Shown: one piece after another, positions 1-9,340 of the stretch
Numbering within the stretch: position 1 is the stretch's first letter
Layout: every line of letters starts with the position of its first letter
Assembly (NCBI RefSeq): GCF_963678635.1
Contig: NW_026971009.1
Span: forward strand, 1-46,000
DNA length: 46,000 bases
Reading direction: 5' to 3'
Source of the DNA: Symsagittifera roscoffensis
Taxonomy: Eukaryota > Xenacoelomorpha > Acoela > Convolutidae
Made by a program: the position numbers and the translations under genes
The notes under the pieces: model-generated
Databases searched by the model: none
Seen by the model: the letters and a program-made list of their open reading frames with translations, nothing else
What the model was told of the DNA's origin: nothing

Positions 1-1778
1 GTATCGCTGGTCATCTCACGAAGTTCTCTGCTCCAAATGTCACGAACAGGGCTAATAATTCAACGATCGAGACTTCTACGACTGCTTGGAGGAATTCTTT
101 TATCAGGTATTGAGAAAGCGATGGGTAAATGTTTGCCATTCAGTCCGATCAAAGCCTCCTTCTCCCTTCTTATTCTGTGTCCAGAAAACTTCCAGGGTAA
201 CTTGGCCCACTCTGTTTAAAAACTCGGCTGACTTCTCTTCAGCATTTTCGGACAGGTTCACCTCTTTCGCCAGGTAGGCATGGATTTTCTTGATTATCAC
301 TGGGCCTCGCTCGAAAGCTTCCGCGCCCAATGCGGCTATTCGAGGAGTCAAGTGCAGCCACTTGTTAGCCTCTGGTTTCGTTCTCGTCTCCTTGGAGTTT
401 TTCCTTTTTTCTCCTTACTCCTTTACATCCAATTTTCGGATTCATAAGTCGTTTGACCTCGCTACAATTACTCGATGATCATCGTCAATTCCTAGCTTCA
501 GTTTAAGTTGTCGGCTGAAGTTGGACAGTTCAAAACCCAGTACTTCGTCCATACTACCATGTGTAGTGAATGATTCTTAAATCCTCGCATCGCATTGCAG
601 ATGTCATACCACACCGCAGGTAACTCCGCCCTAAGTGGTCTTAGGTTCTCCATCTCTATTCAGCGATTTGGGGCAGATATGAACACATCATATTTCCCGT
701 CCGAGAGCAACGCCACCATCGCGTAACAAGCTTCAGTCCATCCGGGAGATGTGCATATCCCGGAGACAGTGCAAACACGGCTCTCGGTGTTATCTTGGTG
801 AAGGCACCTTCTTTCAGGGTGTCCACTACTTCATCCATTGATTCGAGGCTATCCTTTACAGCTGGCCATAGAGCATCTTCGGCCGTCGTAGGCGCTCAGG
901 AAACCCCTACTGTGTAGATGGTCGTTCAGGCCGGCAAACACGATTGTGATTGGGTTTAATTACGTCTGTAGTTGTTCTCCGATTGCCATTGACACCGACT
1001 GCATTGGGTCCAGGTCGACCGCTGCCAACATTACAACGTCAGGCCAAAACAAAGACTTGGAGGTATATACGAAGTCTGAGTTCGCGACTATCATAATCTT
1101 TGCTTTCCTCATTTCTGCATTGTCATATGCTGCAAAGATGGTCTCAACCTTCCTTATCACCTTCAATCTACCATATCTCTGAACATCACCCTCTTGAGCC
1201 ACTTGTTTCGGAAACGCTCTTTCTTTTACGTGACCTGGGGGTGCTCGTATCCGCCTGAACATTTTCGCGTGTTGTCATATCGGTGCCCTCGTTGTCAAGA
1301 ATCTTCCGGGCCTTTCTTCTCGATTTCCTTAATCATGATTCAGTTTCACATCTTGCAAAGGTTTTGCATTTACTGGTCCCATTGTATTGTTTGAGGGCAG
1401 TCCCTCCAAGTCAGCAAATCTCAAGGCGGTCGTCAAGCTGAATTTTATGCCAGCTGCTATCAAACCAGTCCACGCCTGCGATCGAGTACAACCGTTGACG
1501 GATAATCTCTCTCCATTCAACATCCTCATTGCATCTGCTGCAAACTTTACCGTCTGAAGGTTCAATTTCATCCGGTCCTGTTTGTATATATGCCAGGGAG
1601 AAGGTATGGGACTGGACCACATCACATAGCTCCTGTCTGGTCGTCGCTCCTCTCGGCTGGTACGCGTTGTCTCTGATCTTGTCTCTGATCTCGAAGTGCT
1701 AGTCGTCTCCGAGGTCGGATTGACCACTCCTAGTCTTCGTCTTGGATGAATGGTTCTTCTCATTTGTGCTTTTCCCAA
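1..1778 (-). pseudogene. Second ORF, middle part, copy A: basic linker, SGNH-like module 2, helical region (partial)
   Basis: Degenerate continuation of the second polyprotein, running off the left edge. About 1778-1329 is a Ser/Arg/Thr-rich basic linker, then a conserved stretch around the residues FADLEGLPSNNTMGPVN. About 1160-900 resembles SGNH blocks I-III: IMIVANSDF, a hydrophobic strand VVMLAAVDLD, then PITIVFAGLNDHLHS, whose G-x-N-D fits the oxyanion Asn block. About 840-656 continues with ALSPGYAHLPDG. About 351-103 is helical and charged (start TPRIAALGAEAFE). Several frameshifts separate these blocks. Copy B carries the same order twice. I do not recognise the helical part. Hydrolase activity of this module is doubtful because the block II Gly and a clear D-x-x-H are not evident. 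Confidence 0.6.
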
Positions 1779-1864
1779 TCGATCCTGTTCATTTGTCCAT
1801 TGCCCTGGCTTGCTAGAGCTTTGTGGCCTCTATGTTACGGCTGGGACCGCTCCCAGACGTGATT

Positions 1865-2530
1865 CTAGGCTAGGGGGCACAAAGGTTGAAATTGCCGGCT
1901 CGTTCGTTGTTTCTTCCTTCTTGAGCACTCCCGTGCCAAAGAGCTCGACTTCCTTTCCTGTTGCTCCTGGAAGAATCGGTTCAGCCAGGCTTGTCCTTCG
2001 ATACTATCAAAGTGGATCCCATCGGTGGTTAGTCTGGCCTGATCCATAGCTCTCGGCTCGTGTTCAATGTCCATAAGGATAATCAGACCAGTATTCCAAT
2101 GTCCAGCGCCAGATTTCTCAGTATGTTGTTCCAACTGGTGACACCTTCATTAAGTCTTCTTTCTGTCGATGTCAACAATTTTGTGCTCATTGGTGCGGTG
2201 CAGACGGTCAGTACCGCGCACTTGAATTTCTGCCAGAGAGTAGTGAAGAGGCACACCATCAACTACTCCCATTCTACCTCTTCCTCAGCTGAGCCTCTAG
2301 ACAGATTGTTCGTCCCTATTAAGATCATTATATTAGGGATCCTCCCTGGGTTCATCAGCTCCACCGTTCAAAATAGCTGAGCTATCGTTGCACCTCCAAA
2401 GGCCATCACCGTAGTGATCCAGAAGGTCCTCAGGTTCTGGAGTATTCTCACCAAGCTGTCACCCAGTATCAGATGTGATGTCCCAAGTGGCGGTTGCTGC
2501 AGGTTTACTGCTGGGCTCCAAGCCGATCGA
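1865..2530 (-). pseudogene. Second ORF, SGNH/GDSL hydrolase domain (module 1), copy A
   Basis: All four SGNH family blocks are readable in order on the minus strand. Block I is LILGDSLVRIL (Ser codon 2457-2455). Block II is MAFGGATIAQL (Gly). Block III is ILIGTNNLSRG (Asn at 2316-2305). Block V is TTDGIHFDSIEGQAW (Asp and His within 2023-2012). Spacing of roughly 145 residues from Ser to His is short but plausible for an SGNH esterase fold. The family hydrolyses ester bonds of lipids, acetylated sugars and similar substrates; the substrate here is unknown. The frame is broken: a TGA follows the block II region, with frameshifts before block V. Some CR1-like non-LTR elements carry an esterase in ORF1, but here it lies downstream of a Ty3/gypsy pol. 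Confidence 0.8.
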
Positions 2531-2657
2531 TTAAAGCAGACTCGCGGATCCGTGTGCGGAACTCCTGTGATTTTTTTGTCACCTGGTTGTTCTTCTGCAC
2601 GTCAACCAGTCGGGGCACATTCTTCATCTGCATTTCTCGTATCTTCCGGTCTGCGAC

Positions 2658-3682
2658 CTAAGAGCTCTTTGTTGGTAACGTTGTACCACTAACTCCCGTT
2701 CTCGCCATAGTCTCTTGGGAGAGTTGTACTCTGCTTGTATCATCTATTATTCCATAGGGTGCAGTCACCCCGGAACCTGGCGCATTCCTGTTAGCGACCA
2801 ATCGTCCAGGTGTTTCTATCATTTTTCTCACTGTTTGCTCCACGACTGGGTCACCTAGGATTTCACTCGGGTCCGGAATTGTTACACTCCTTGTCGTAGT
2901 TGGAGGTCACACCTCCGTTGTCTGACTTAATTCGCGAGGCGTCAGGCGCTTCATCGGGGACTGCGTACGAGGAACATTCCTTGCATGTATCACTTTTTCC
3001 AGTGCTATCGTCAAAGCCAGCCGTTCGGATCGCTCTTTATAATCCTGCCTCAAGCGTTTTATTTCCTGAACCTGTTTCTCATTGCTATCTTCAAACAGTC
3101 TTTTCCACATGTCTCTGTCGTTCTGAGCATGGTTTTGGTTATTTCATCCTGCTCCGTTCTGATCTTCTCCAGTTTTTCTAACGTTCCGTTGAGGTCTTGC
3201 ATGGGCTCATTCCTCTGAACTTCTTCTTCTGCTCTCGCCCTCATTGGTGCCACATCTTCTCTCAGTTGTGAACTAGACGAGGTAGCCTCGCCGATCATCT
3301 CCTGGTGCATTCTTCTCAGACCAGGCCTAGGCTTGGTTGGAAGAGGCATCTCGCCTGATTGGTAGGTTCTAGAACTTCCCAATCCAGCGTCGTTTGCCAA
3401 GTCCCTTCCTGAGAGAGCCCCGTTTCTCCACCTCATTACCCTCATGTTTAGGCGGTCTAGTTTTCCTCTTTCTCCACATGGTGCCATCAATAAGACTTCC
3501 GTGGGGCGGTCCCCAGGGTTATCATGCCCGAAGATGTTTATTAAGGCGAACAGCAACATGACTACCTCTGGGTCGTCCAGAGCGAAGTCTCGGCCCATCA
3601 GCCGACGGTAGATCGCATCTATCATTGGTCCTACGTACGTCTCTGCCAAGTTCATCAATCCGTTCAAGTCGAAATTGTCCAT
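2658..3682 (-). pseudogene. Second ORF, N-terminal region with coiled coil, copy A
   Basis: The ATG at 3682-3680 (MDNFDLNGLMNLAE) is kept in copy B (MDNFDLNELMNLAE at 27153), which supports it as the true start. The first 207 codons are open (to 3059). Residues 1-60 are hydrophobic and helical, followed by a Pro/Arg-rich linker (LPTKPRPGLRRMHQE, also kept in copy B), then a charged heptad-like coiled coil. A frameshift near 3100 moves the frame to 3110-2907 (MWKRLFEDSNEKQ), matching copy B MWKRVFEGCNKKQ. The segment to 2658 is a Pro/Thr-rich linker leading to the SGNH domain. No family is recognised. Oligomerisation through the coiled coil is a reasonable guess only. Confidence 0.65.
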
Positions 3683-4086
3683 CTTCTTTTAGGTTCGATT
3701 CTACTAGCAGTTTGATAAGGTGAATCATTAAAAAATCAGGATCAGTTGAATCATTAAAAAGTCAAGATCTAGAGTCACGAAGGGGGTCACGAATATCACA
3801 TTTGTCAGCATTACACTAACTTCGTATCAAAATTTATTTAAAACAGTCAGACAAGATTTTTTCGATCTTTAAATAAATTAAAATCAATTTTTTGCTAAAT
3901 TTTTGGAATTCGACCTAAGAATGGACAGTGCAAACTTTGGATCTATTCCTAAGATCGTCATTCGGTTATTCATGTTCACTAATCCCTTCTTACCCAGAGT
4001 CTTGATAACATAACACAAAACACATAATATATAACATCTCACACACAACACACATAGTATGACACCTTCATGCATGCAACCTAAAC
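3683..4086 (-). other. AT-rich spacer between Pol end and second ORF, copy A
   Basis: About 400 bases without convincing coding sequence lie between the Pol stop near 4087 and the second-ORF ATG at 3682. The spacer is AT-rich, with direct repeats of the form ATCATTAAAAA near 3725-3760 and CACA-rich runs near 4010-4060. Copy B keeps a matching spacer at 27154-27528, including GCCTAAGAATGGACAGT and AACATAACACA-type runs. Its retention in both copies suggests it serves expression of the second ORF (splice acceptor, internal promoter or translation entry). That role is inference. Confidence 0.5.
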
Positions 4087-4645
4087 TCAGCCTATACTCA
4101 AATAGTTTTTCTTATGTAAGTATACTTGTATGCTAGTATCAGAAAAGGTAACGTGTATCAGTGCATACAGCTCCCGTGGACGCAGTCGTCCTCGGTTCGG
4201 GTCGTGTACTGGAATCGAGAGTTCCTTCACCTCCCTCTCCACAGGGAAGTCTCTCAGTCTCGTCAAGGACAAGACCAGGTTTTCCTGGTCCACATACTGC
4301 CTCTCCGTCGCCCTAGCCACCAAGAAGCATAGATACTTTCCCGGTATCTGCGACGCCACCGGAGGCAAGGCTGCTACGCCTCCTACTCCTGGTCTCTGCT
4401 TCCAAGGAGTTCTATGTTTTTATATTTCCTCTTAAAATCGGCTGCTAACGCTGTTTTAAAACTCATATCCGCTGTGATCGCTATCGCACATGTTCTATTT
4501 GGGAGTGTAAAATCGCTATCTATCAATATTATGTTACTTGAGTACTCATTTGGCAAGTTAAAATATGACTCAACTACTCTTCCTATGTCCGGTTTCTCAG
4601 GGTCCTCGCCTATCTCTGCTTCTAGATCAGTGTCTATCTTGCTAT
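4087..4645 (-). pseudogene. Pol C-terminal macro-like (TARG1/OARD1-type) domain, copy A
   Basis: The domain reads through two frames. The first, about 4640-4386, holds the strand NRTCAIAITADMSFKTALA and then ADFKRKYKNIELL. The second, about 4383-4087, holds GVGGVAALPPV, KYLCFLVARATERQ, VKELSIPVHDPN and ALIHVTFSDTSIQVYLH. This order matches the TARG1/OARD1 branch of macro domains: a strand ending near the ADP-ribose site, FKxKF-like helix, a GEVAVL-like strand, a Y-L-[IV]-T strand with the helix YENL, then the V-x-[ED]-L-[SA]-[MI]-P strand and an EVF-x-x-[TD]-D helix end. Those enzymes bind or hydrolyse protein-linked ADP-ribose. The TARG1 catalytic Lys and Asp appear replaced (Arg and Gly by eye), and the Gly-rich loop reads DPN. 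It may therefore bind without cleaving. Copy B keeps the second half. Confidence 0.6.
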
Positions 4646-5524
4646 TCTTAAGCTTTTTATTAATAATTTTTCAGCTTCTGTAAGTCCTACCCCCACTCCC
4701 CGGACAAAAATATCCTTCGACGTCCCCGCCGATTGCATACCGGATATTAAATCGAGGTTGGATGCAGGAAGGAGTAATTGCCCTTCCTGGTCAGCCCAGG
4801 AAGGATCATCCCTTTCGGTTATTATGTTTTTCAAGCTCTCACGGTCTACATCTTGAACCGTGACTTTGATCTTCTTTGGGTCCGACGTCATTTCGTTCAG
4901 CCATTCCAAGACAAGTAGATTCGTCAAGTTTTGTTCATAGGATTGCTGCTGCTCATCGTCGAATTCTACCTCGGGCTCGGACCGGTCATCGATCCACTCC
5001 TCGTCGCGATCGTCAACTAGGTCGATATCTCGCGACACGGTTATTTCTTCTAGACCCACCAATTCTTCCACTATCTTGTTCAAATCCATTCTGTCTACTA
5101 CAAAGTCATCTCCATAAGGATTGTATTTCTTTGTTAGTCTTGTCCTGTCACTCTGTCGAGTCTGTGTGGGAAACGGAAGATCTGGTTCCAAACTCTTGGG
5201 GACCTCCATCTGTTCGGGGTCTTGCCAGTCCTCCTCTGCGTAGGGTAAGGTTTCTTCATCTGCTTCAATCACCTCGTTGGGATCCAGGTCCAGTGTTGGA
5301 TCTGAACCTTCCTCTACGACCTCGTTCCCATCATTCTTTTCCCTGGTGCCCTTCTCATTGAACTCACAGGCAGGGTCCATCATCATATATTCCTCCTCTT
5401 CCATGTCTGCAGGTATACACCAGTCTTTTGTCGATGCGTTGTGTGGCTTAATATTTTCAGAGTGAACGGCTCGGCCGGTACTCAGTCTATAAAAACGTCC
5501 CTCCTTGTGCACTTCGGTAATCAT
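4646..5524 (-). pseudogene. Integrase C-terminal end plus acidic Pol tail, copy A
   Basis: The open frame is 296 codons. It starts inside the integrase C-terminal module (MITEVHKEGRFYRLSTGRA, then SENIKPH); the copy B equivalent reads WRGPFMIMEMHKEERF, showing the GPY/F motif used by Ty3/gypsy integrases. A frameshift just upstream breaks that motif in copy A. After it comes a conserved DWCIPADMEEEEYMMMDPAC block, then about 200 residues rich in Asp and Glu (for example DLDPNEVIEADEETLPYAE). The tail leads into the macro-like domain. Acidic tails of this length are not usual for Ty3/gypsy Pol. Function unknown. Confidence 0.7.
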
Positions 5525-6821
5525 GAAGGATCGCCTCCAATTTTTTGGAGCTTTTTCGTTCCTTTCAGTAGTATAATGTTTTGAAATACCAATACGTAGT
5601 CTCCCACCGAGTAAGTTTTTGCACCAGTTGCTTTTCTATCAAACCTTCTCATCTGACTTGCCTGTGCCTGCTGAGTGTTCCGTCTACACAAGTCGTTTAG
5701 TTCTTGCTGACGTCTAATCACATCCCTTACATAGACTTGAGATGATGTTTTCTTCCCTTCGTACTCTGGGTAAAAAAAGGTCAAGGGCAGAGACTTCTCA
5801 TGTCCGGTTAACATCATATGTGGAATAACTCCAGTGGTGGAGTGTTGCGTGCTATTATAGGCTCCCATCACCTGTGGAAGGTATCTGTCCCAATCGGTCA
5901 TGTACCTGGAACAATATACTCTCAGTATCGACACTAACGTCCTTTTCTGTCTTTCCACTAAGCCATTCGTCTGGGGATGATATGTCGTTGAGTGAGCTTG
6001 AGCAACTTGCGAGCGTCTCATTGGCTCTTTCGTGAGTTCTCCCACGAAAGCTGTTCCGTTTTCCGATTGAAACGTCATTGGACATCCGTGCCTCGCTATC
6101 CATGTTTTGATCAGATGATCGCACGGCTCTTCTGCTGAGGCAGTTGTGCAGCGCACGGCCTCTGCGTACTTCGTGAAGTGGTCTATCGTGACCAAGACCT
6201 GATTATAGCCACTATCTGTCATGCATATTTTCTGGTGGTCAATCTGCACCACCTCGTTGAATTCAGATGACTCAATCGACTGCAAATGAAATCGCAATTG
6301 CCTTGGATCCTTAACCTGTTGGCATGACATACATGCTGTTACCCATTTCTCGCATGCTTTCTTTATTTCAGGCCACTCAAAGCGCTCCAGGATCCTGTGA
6401 CATACTTTGTCGATTCCCTGATGGCCCATCTGATCATGCGACCTGAATATAAATTATATTTGTACATGACTTTGTCTTCTTCTCTTCCCTTACAAGCCCA
6501 GATCCCGTCCTTGTTCAGATATAACCTTCCCTCTTTCTGCATAAAATACTGTCTCAGAAAACGGTAACTGTCTTCCTCCAGGTCACCTTTGTCTGGTGTT
6601 CCATTTTCGATCCACCTTTTCAAGTTAATAGTCATGCGATTATTTCTTTGTGCTCTTATTAGGTCTGAGATTCTGTAGCTCGCCCTCAAGTACGTCTTCT
6701 TGACCCTCAAATGACTATTCGTTTCATCTGGCTGATCTGTGTCATCTTCCATATTCACGCACCAAGTTTTCGCTAATGGCTCTGTCTCTTGTCTGAAGGG
6801 TTGAAGATCAGTCCTGGCCAT
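5521..6821 (-). pseudogene. Integrase, copy A
   Basis: The integrase inserts element cDNA into host DNA. The N-terminal region has the His pair in HDRMGHQG (about 6440-6420) and the Cys pair in CMSCQQ, the H2C2 zinc-binding module. The rve core shows VQIDHQKICM (first Asp, codon 6240-6238), then TFQSENGTAF in place of the usual SDNGT, so the second catalytic Asp is Glu (codon at 6063-6061). YHPQTNGLVERQKR carries the final Glu. Copy B keeps SDNGT, so the change is specific to copy A. A frameshift near 6430 separates the zinc module from the upstream frame (6821-6363), and another lies near 5530. Confidence 0.88.
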
Positions 6822-7807
6822 TTCTTTCCTTTCTGCGGCAACAAACTCACAGATTGTTTCGATACCGCTATTGTTTCTAGATTATCTGCTGCGTTGTCAA
6901 AAACCATTTCGCTACGTAGCAGGTAACGATCACTGTCAAGGTCTTGATCTAACTCTCTGTCTAGGTCTATTGCTCGAGTCTCCACTAGCAACGTGTGGAC
7001 CGCTAGCTCTGACAATTCCGATCCTGTGCTCGAGTTCCTGTCCGAGTAAGTGTCAATTCCTGAATGAATCGAGTTGTCATCAACGGAAGAACCTGTCAGT
7101 GAGCATGTTTTTTCTTTGGGATCAGTTTTATGCGCTCTGCTCATCCATCTGAACTCCCCGGATAAAATTTCATCCTCCATGTCTTGTTCCTCTCCTTGAA
7201 CATTTTCTTCTACACCTGACTCCCCGGACAAATTTTTCTGTCCCGGGTCTTGTTGATAAACTTGCCTGCTCCACTCAACAACTTTTTCCCCGGACAAACT
7301 TTCTTGCCCCAGGTTTTGTTCAACCTCTTCGCCTTTCCGATCCTGCTCTTCAAAGGGGACGGTTTTCTTTTGAGTCCATTTCACCTGTTTTTTTCCGTTT
7401 GTACGATTTACTTCTCAAGACGTTCTGAGGTATCCACACACCAGTTGCTGAACTATAGTCCTACAATCCTTTTCATTTTTTTTGTGTTGACGTCTTGATG
7501 GCATAATCTTAACTTTCTTTCTGACTGTTAGCGATGCCATGGCTGCTGGCCACTCGGGGTCATCTCTAGTCACTTCTCTCTCCAACAAATCATCCAGCAT
7601 ACGCATCACTTGCGGAGTGATCTGCACCGTTTTATCCAGCAACGAGAGGCTGTTTATGTTCATACGAGACAGTTCCTGTTGGACCAGGTTCGAACGTAGC
7701 AACATATTCAAAGGCACCGTGTACTTCTTTGATAAGATCTTTATTTCCGCTGCCTTCTCCACCGGTAACTCGGGGTGTCCCGGAATCGGATGTCCAGACT
7801 TGTTCAA
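6773..7807 (-). pseudogene. RNase H-integrase tether with acidic insert and LSGE repeats, copy A
   Basis: Two open frames (7807-7415 and 7384-6773) lie between RNase H and the integrase. The first is a helical tether (PGHPELPVEKAAEIK, then VQITPQVMRMLDDLLE), conserved in copy B. The second is acidic and Ser-rich, with three spaced repeats: GQESLSGEK, GQKNLSGES and EDEILSGEF. It then has a DSDR-rich stretch before joining LQPFRQETEPLAK. Copy B has the three repeat positions in DNA form (CTCCCCGGA-like cores at 30515-30665). Typical Ty3/gypsy elements have a short tether here, so this insert is family-specific. It may be an unstructured spacer; no function is assigned. Confidence 0.6.
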
Positions 7808-9340
7808 TCATCTCGTCAGGGAAGCGCCTCATAGGTTTTTTGTTCAGGAACGAGAACCCTTCTTTGATTTCCGCCTGATTGGCTTGCTTCTGTCCAAGTC
7901 TTCTGTAAAAATCAGTCTTCTTCCCGAGGTTGCCAGCATTCAGGTGTTAATCACGCATCCTGTGCTCGATTATCATGTGGTAGCCATCTAATCTCACTAA
8001 TCCAAGGCCAATATAGCTCTGGTCCACCGAGTACGCCTTCAACCAGGATAGCGCTCTCTTGTCCACGCGTAACTTAAAGGGAGCGCTCCCTAAGTATGCG
8101 CGGTACTTCTCCACGAAAGTGACCACTGCAAACATTTCTGCTTTTGGTGCGCCATATTTCATCTCTGTGTCACTCAAGACCTTGCTGCCGTATGCCATGG
8201 GACGGAGAACTGTTCTGCCATTCCATTACCGCTCCTGATGCAGTAATCCTGAGATGGCCACTACTGATGCATCTGTATCAAGAACATACATGTCCTTCTC
8301 TCTAGGCATGTCTAGCACTGGCGCTTCGCACAGTTCCCGCTTTATGCTCTCGAAGGCAACTTGAGCTTCTTCGTTTCACTTGAACTTCTTTCCTTTGTTG
8401 CGCATCAGTTTCTGCATGGGGTACACCTTGTCTGCATATCCTTTTATAAACTCACGGTAATAATTGGCAAACCCCAGGAAGCTCATGAGTTGTGTGTTCG
8501 TTCTGGGAGCCTTCCATGTCAACACAGCCTCCACTGCTTCCGAGTCCTGCCTCGCGCCATGCCTGTCCACCCTTCTTCCTAGATACTTGATTGAACTCCT
8601 AAGGATTTCACATTTCGATGGTTTGCATTTCGAGTCTGCTCTTTTCATGCAGCCAAAGACCTCATCGAGCCAATCAGTGTGGTCTTCCAAGGTGGGTGTC
8701 GCTACATCACAAGGTTTCCGTACTTCTTCGTCACTCTGGTCAAAGCTTGAGCCATCAGTCTTTGAAAAATGGCCGTGGCGTTGCACAAGCCGAAGGGCAT
8801 CCTCTTCCACTGGTACAACCGCAATTCACATGCGAATCCGGTCTTTTCTCTGTCCTACTTCCGCAGAGGGACCTGCCAGAAGGCAGAACTCAAGTCCAGT
8901 GTGGTGAAGAACTTAGCGTCACCGAGTTTTGAGAGGCTCTCGTCTATTCGCGGTATCGGGTACGCATCTTTTATAGTTACCGCGTTCAAGTAGCGAAAGT
9001 CGCAACAAAACCTAAGCTGCCCCCTTTCTTTTTCGCCATTACTACCCCGCAAGCCCATGGCAATTTTGAGGGTTCTATCATGTCGTATTCGAGCAACATT
9101 TCTATTGCCGCTCGGCACGCTTCCGACTTGTGTGGCGTCATCCGTCTCGCGCCTTCTCTGTGCGGAACGGCACCTTCTTCCAGTTCAATTTCGTGTTCGA
9201 CGAAGTTGCAGCAACTGATGTCCGCTTTATGTTCTGAAAATACGTCCGCATTACGATTTAAAACCTTCCTCACCTATTTTCCCTCTGAAGTGTTCTATCT
9301 CCGGCAAAACCGGTTTGTCGGATTCTAATTCACATGACGA
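7632..9340 (-). pseudogene. Reverse transcriptase and RNase H, copy A
   Basis: RT fingers and palm are recognisable: VEHEIELEEGAVP, then PWACGVVMAKKKGG, a frameshift near 9010, CDFRYLNAVTIKDAYPIP, and motif A TTLDLSSAFWQVPL. Motif B RMPFGLCNA follows. Motif C is missing: where copy B reads LLMCYVDDVVIA (32103-32092), copy A reads EEVRKPCDVATPT at about 8730-8695, a net loss of 21 bases. The polymerase therefore cannot be active. The thumb region reads FLGFANYYREFIKGYADK. RNase H shows LDTDAS, KAEMFAVV and LRVDKRAL (8300-8030), with an in-frame stop after LLHQER. The arrangement matches Ty3/gypsy pol. Confidence 0.9.

Noticed and set aside
4876-5361. Plus-strand ORF of 161 codons
   Set aside because: Antisense to the acidic Pol tail; its composition follows from the minus-strand codons and it has no motif.
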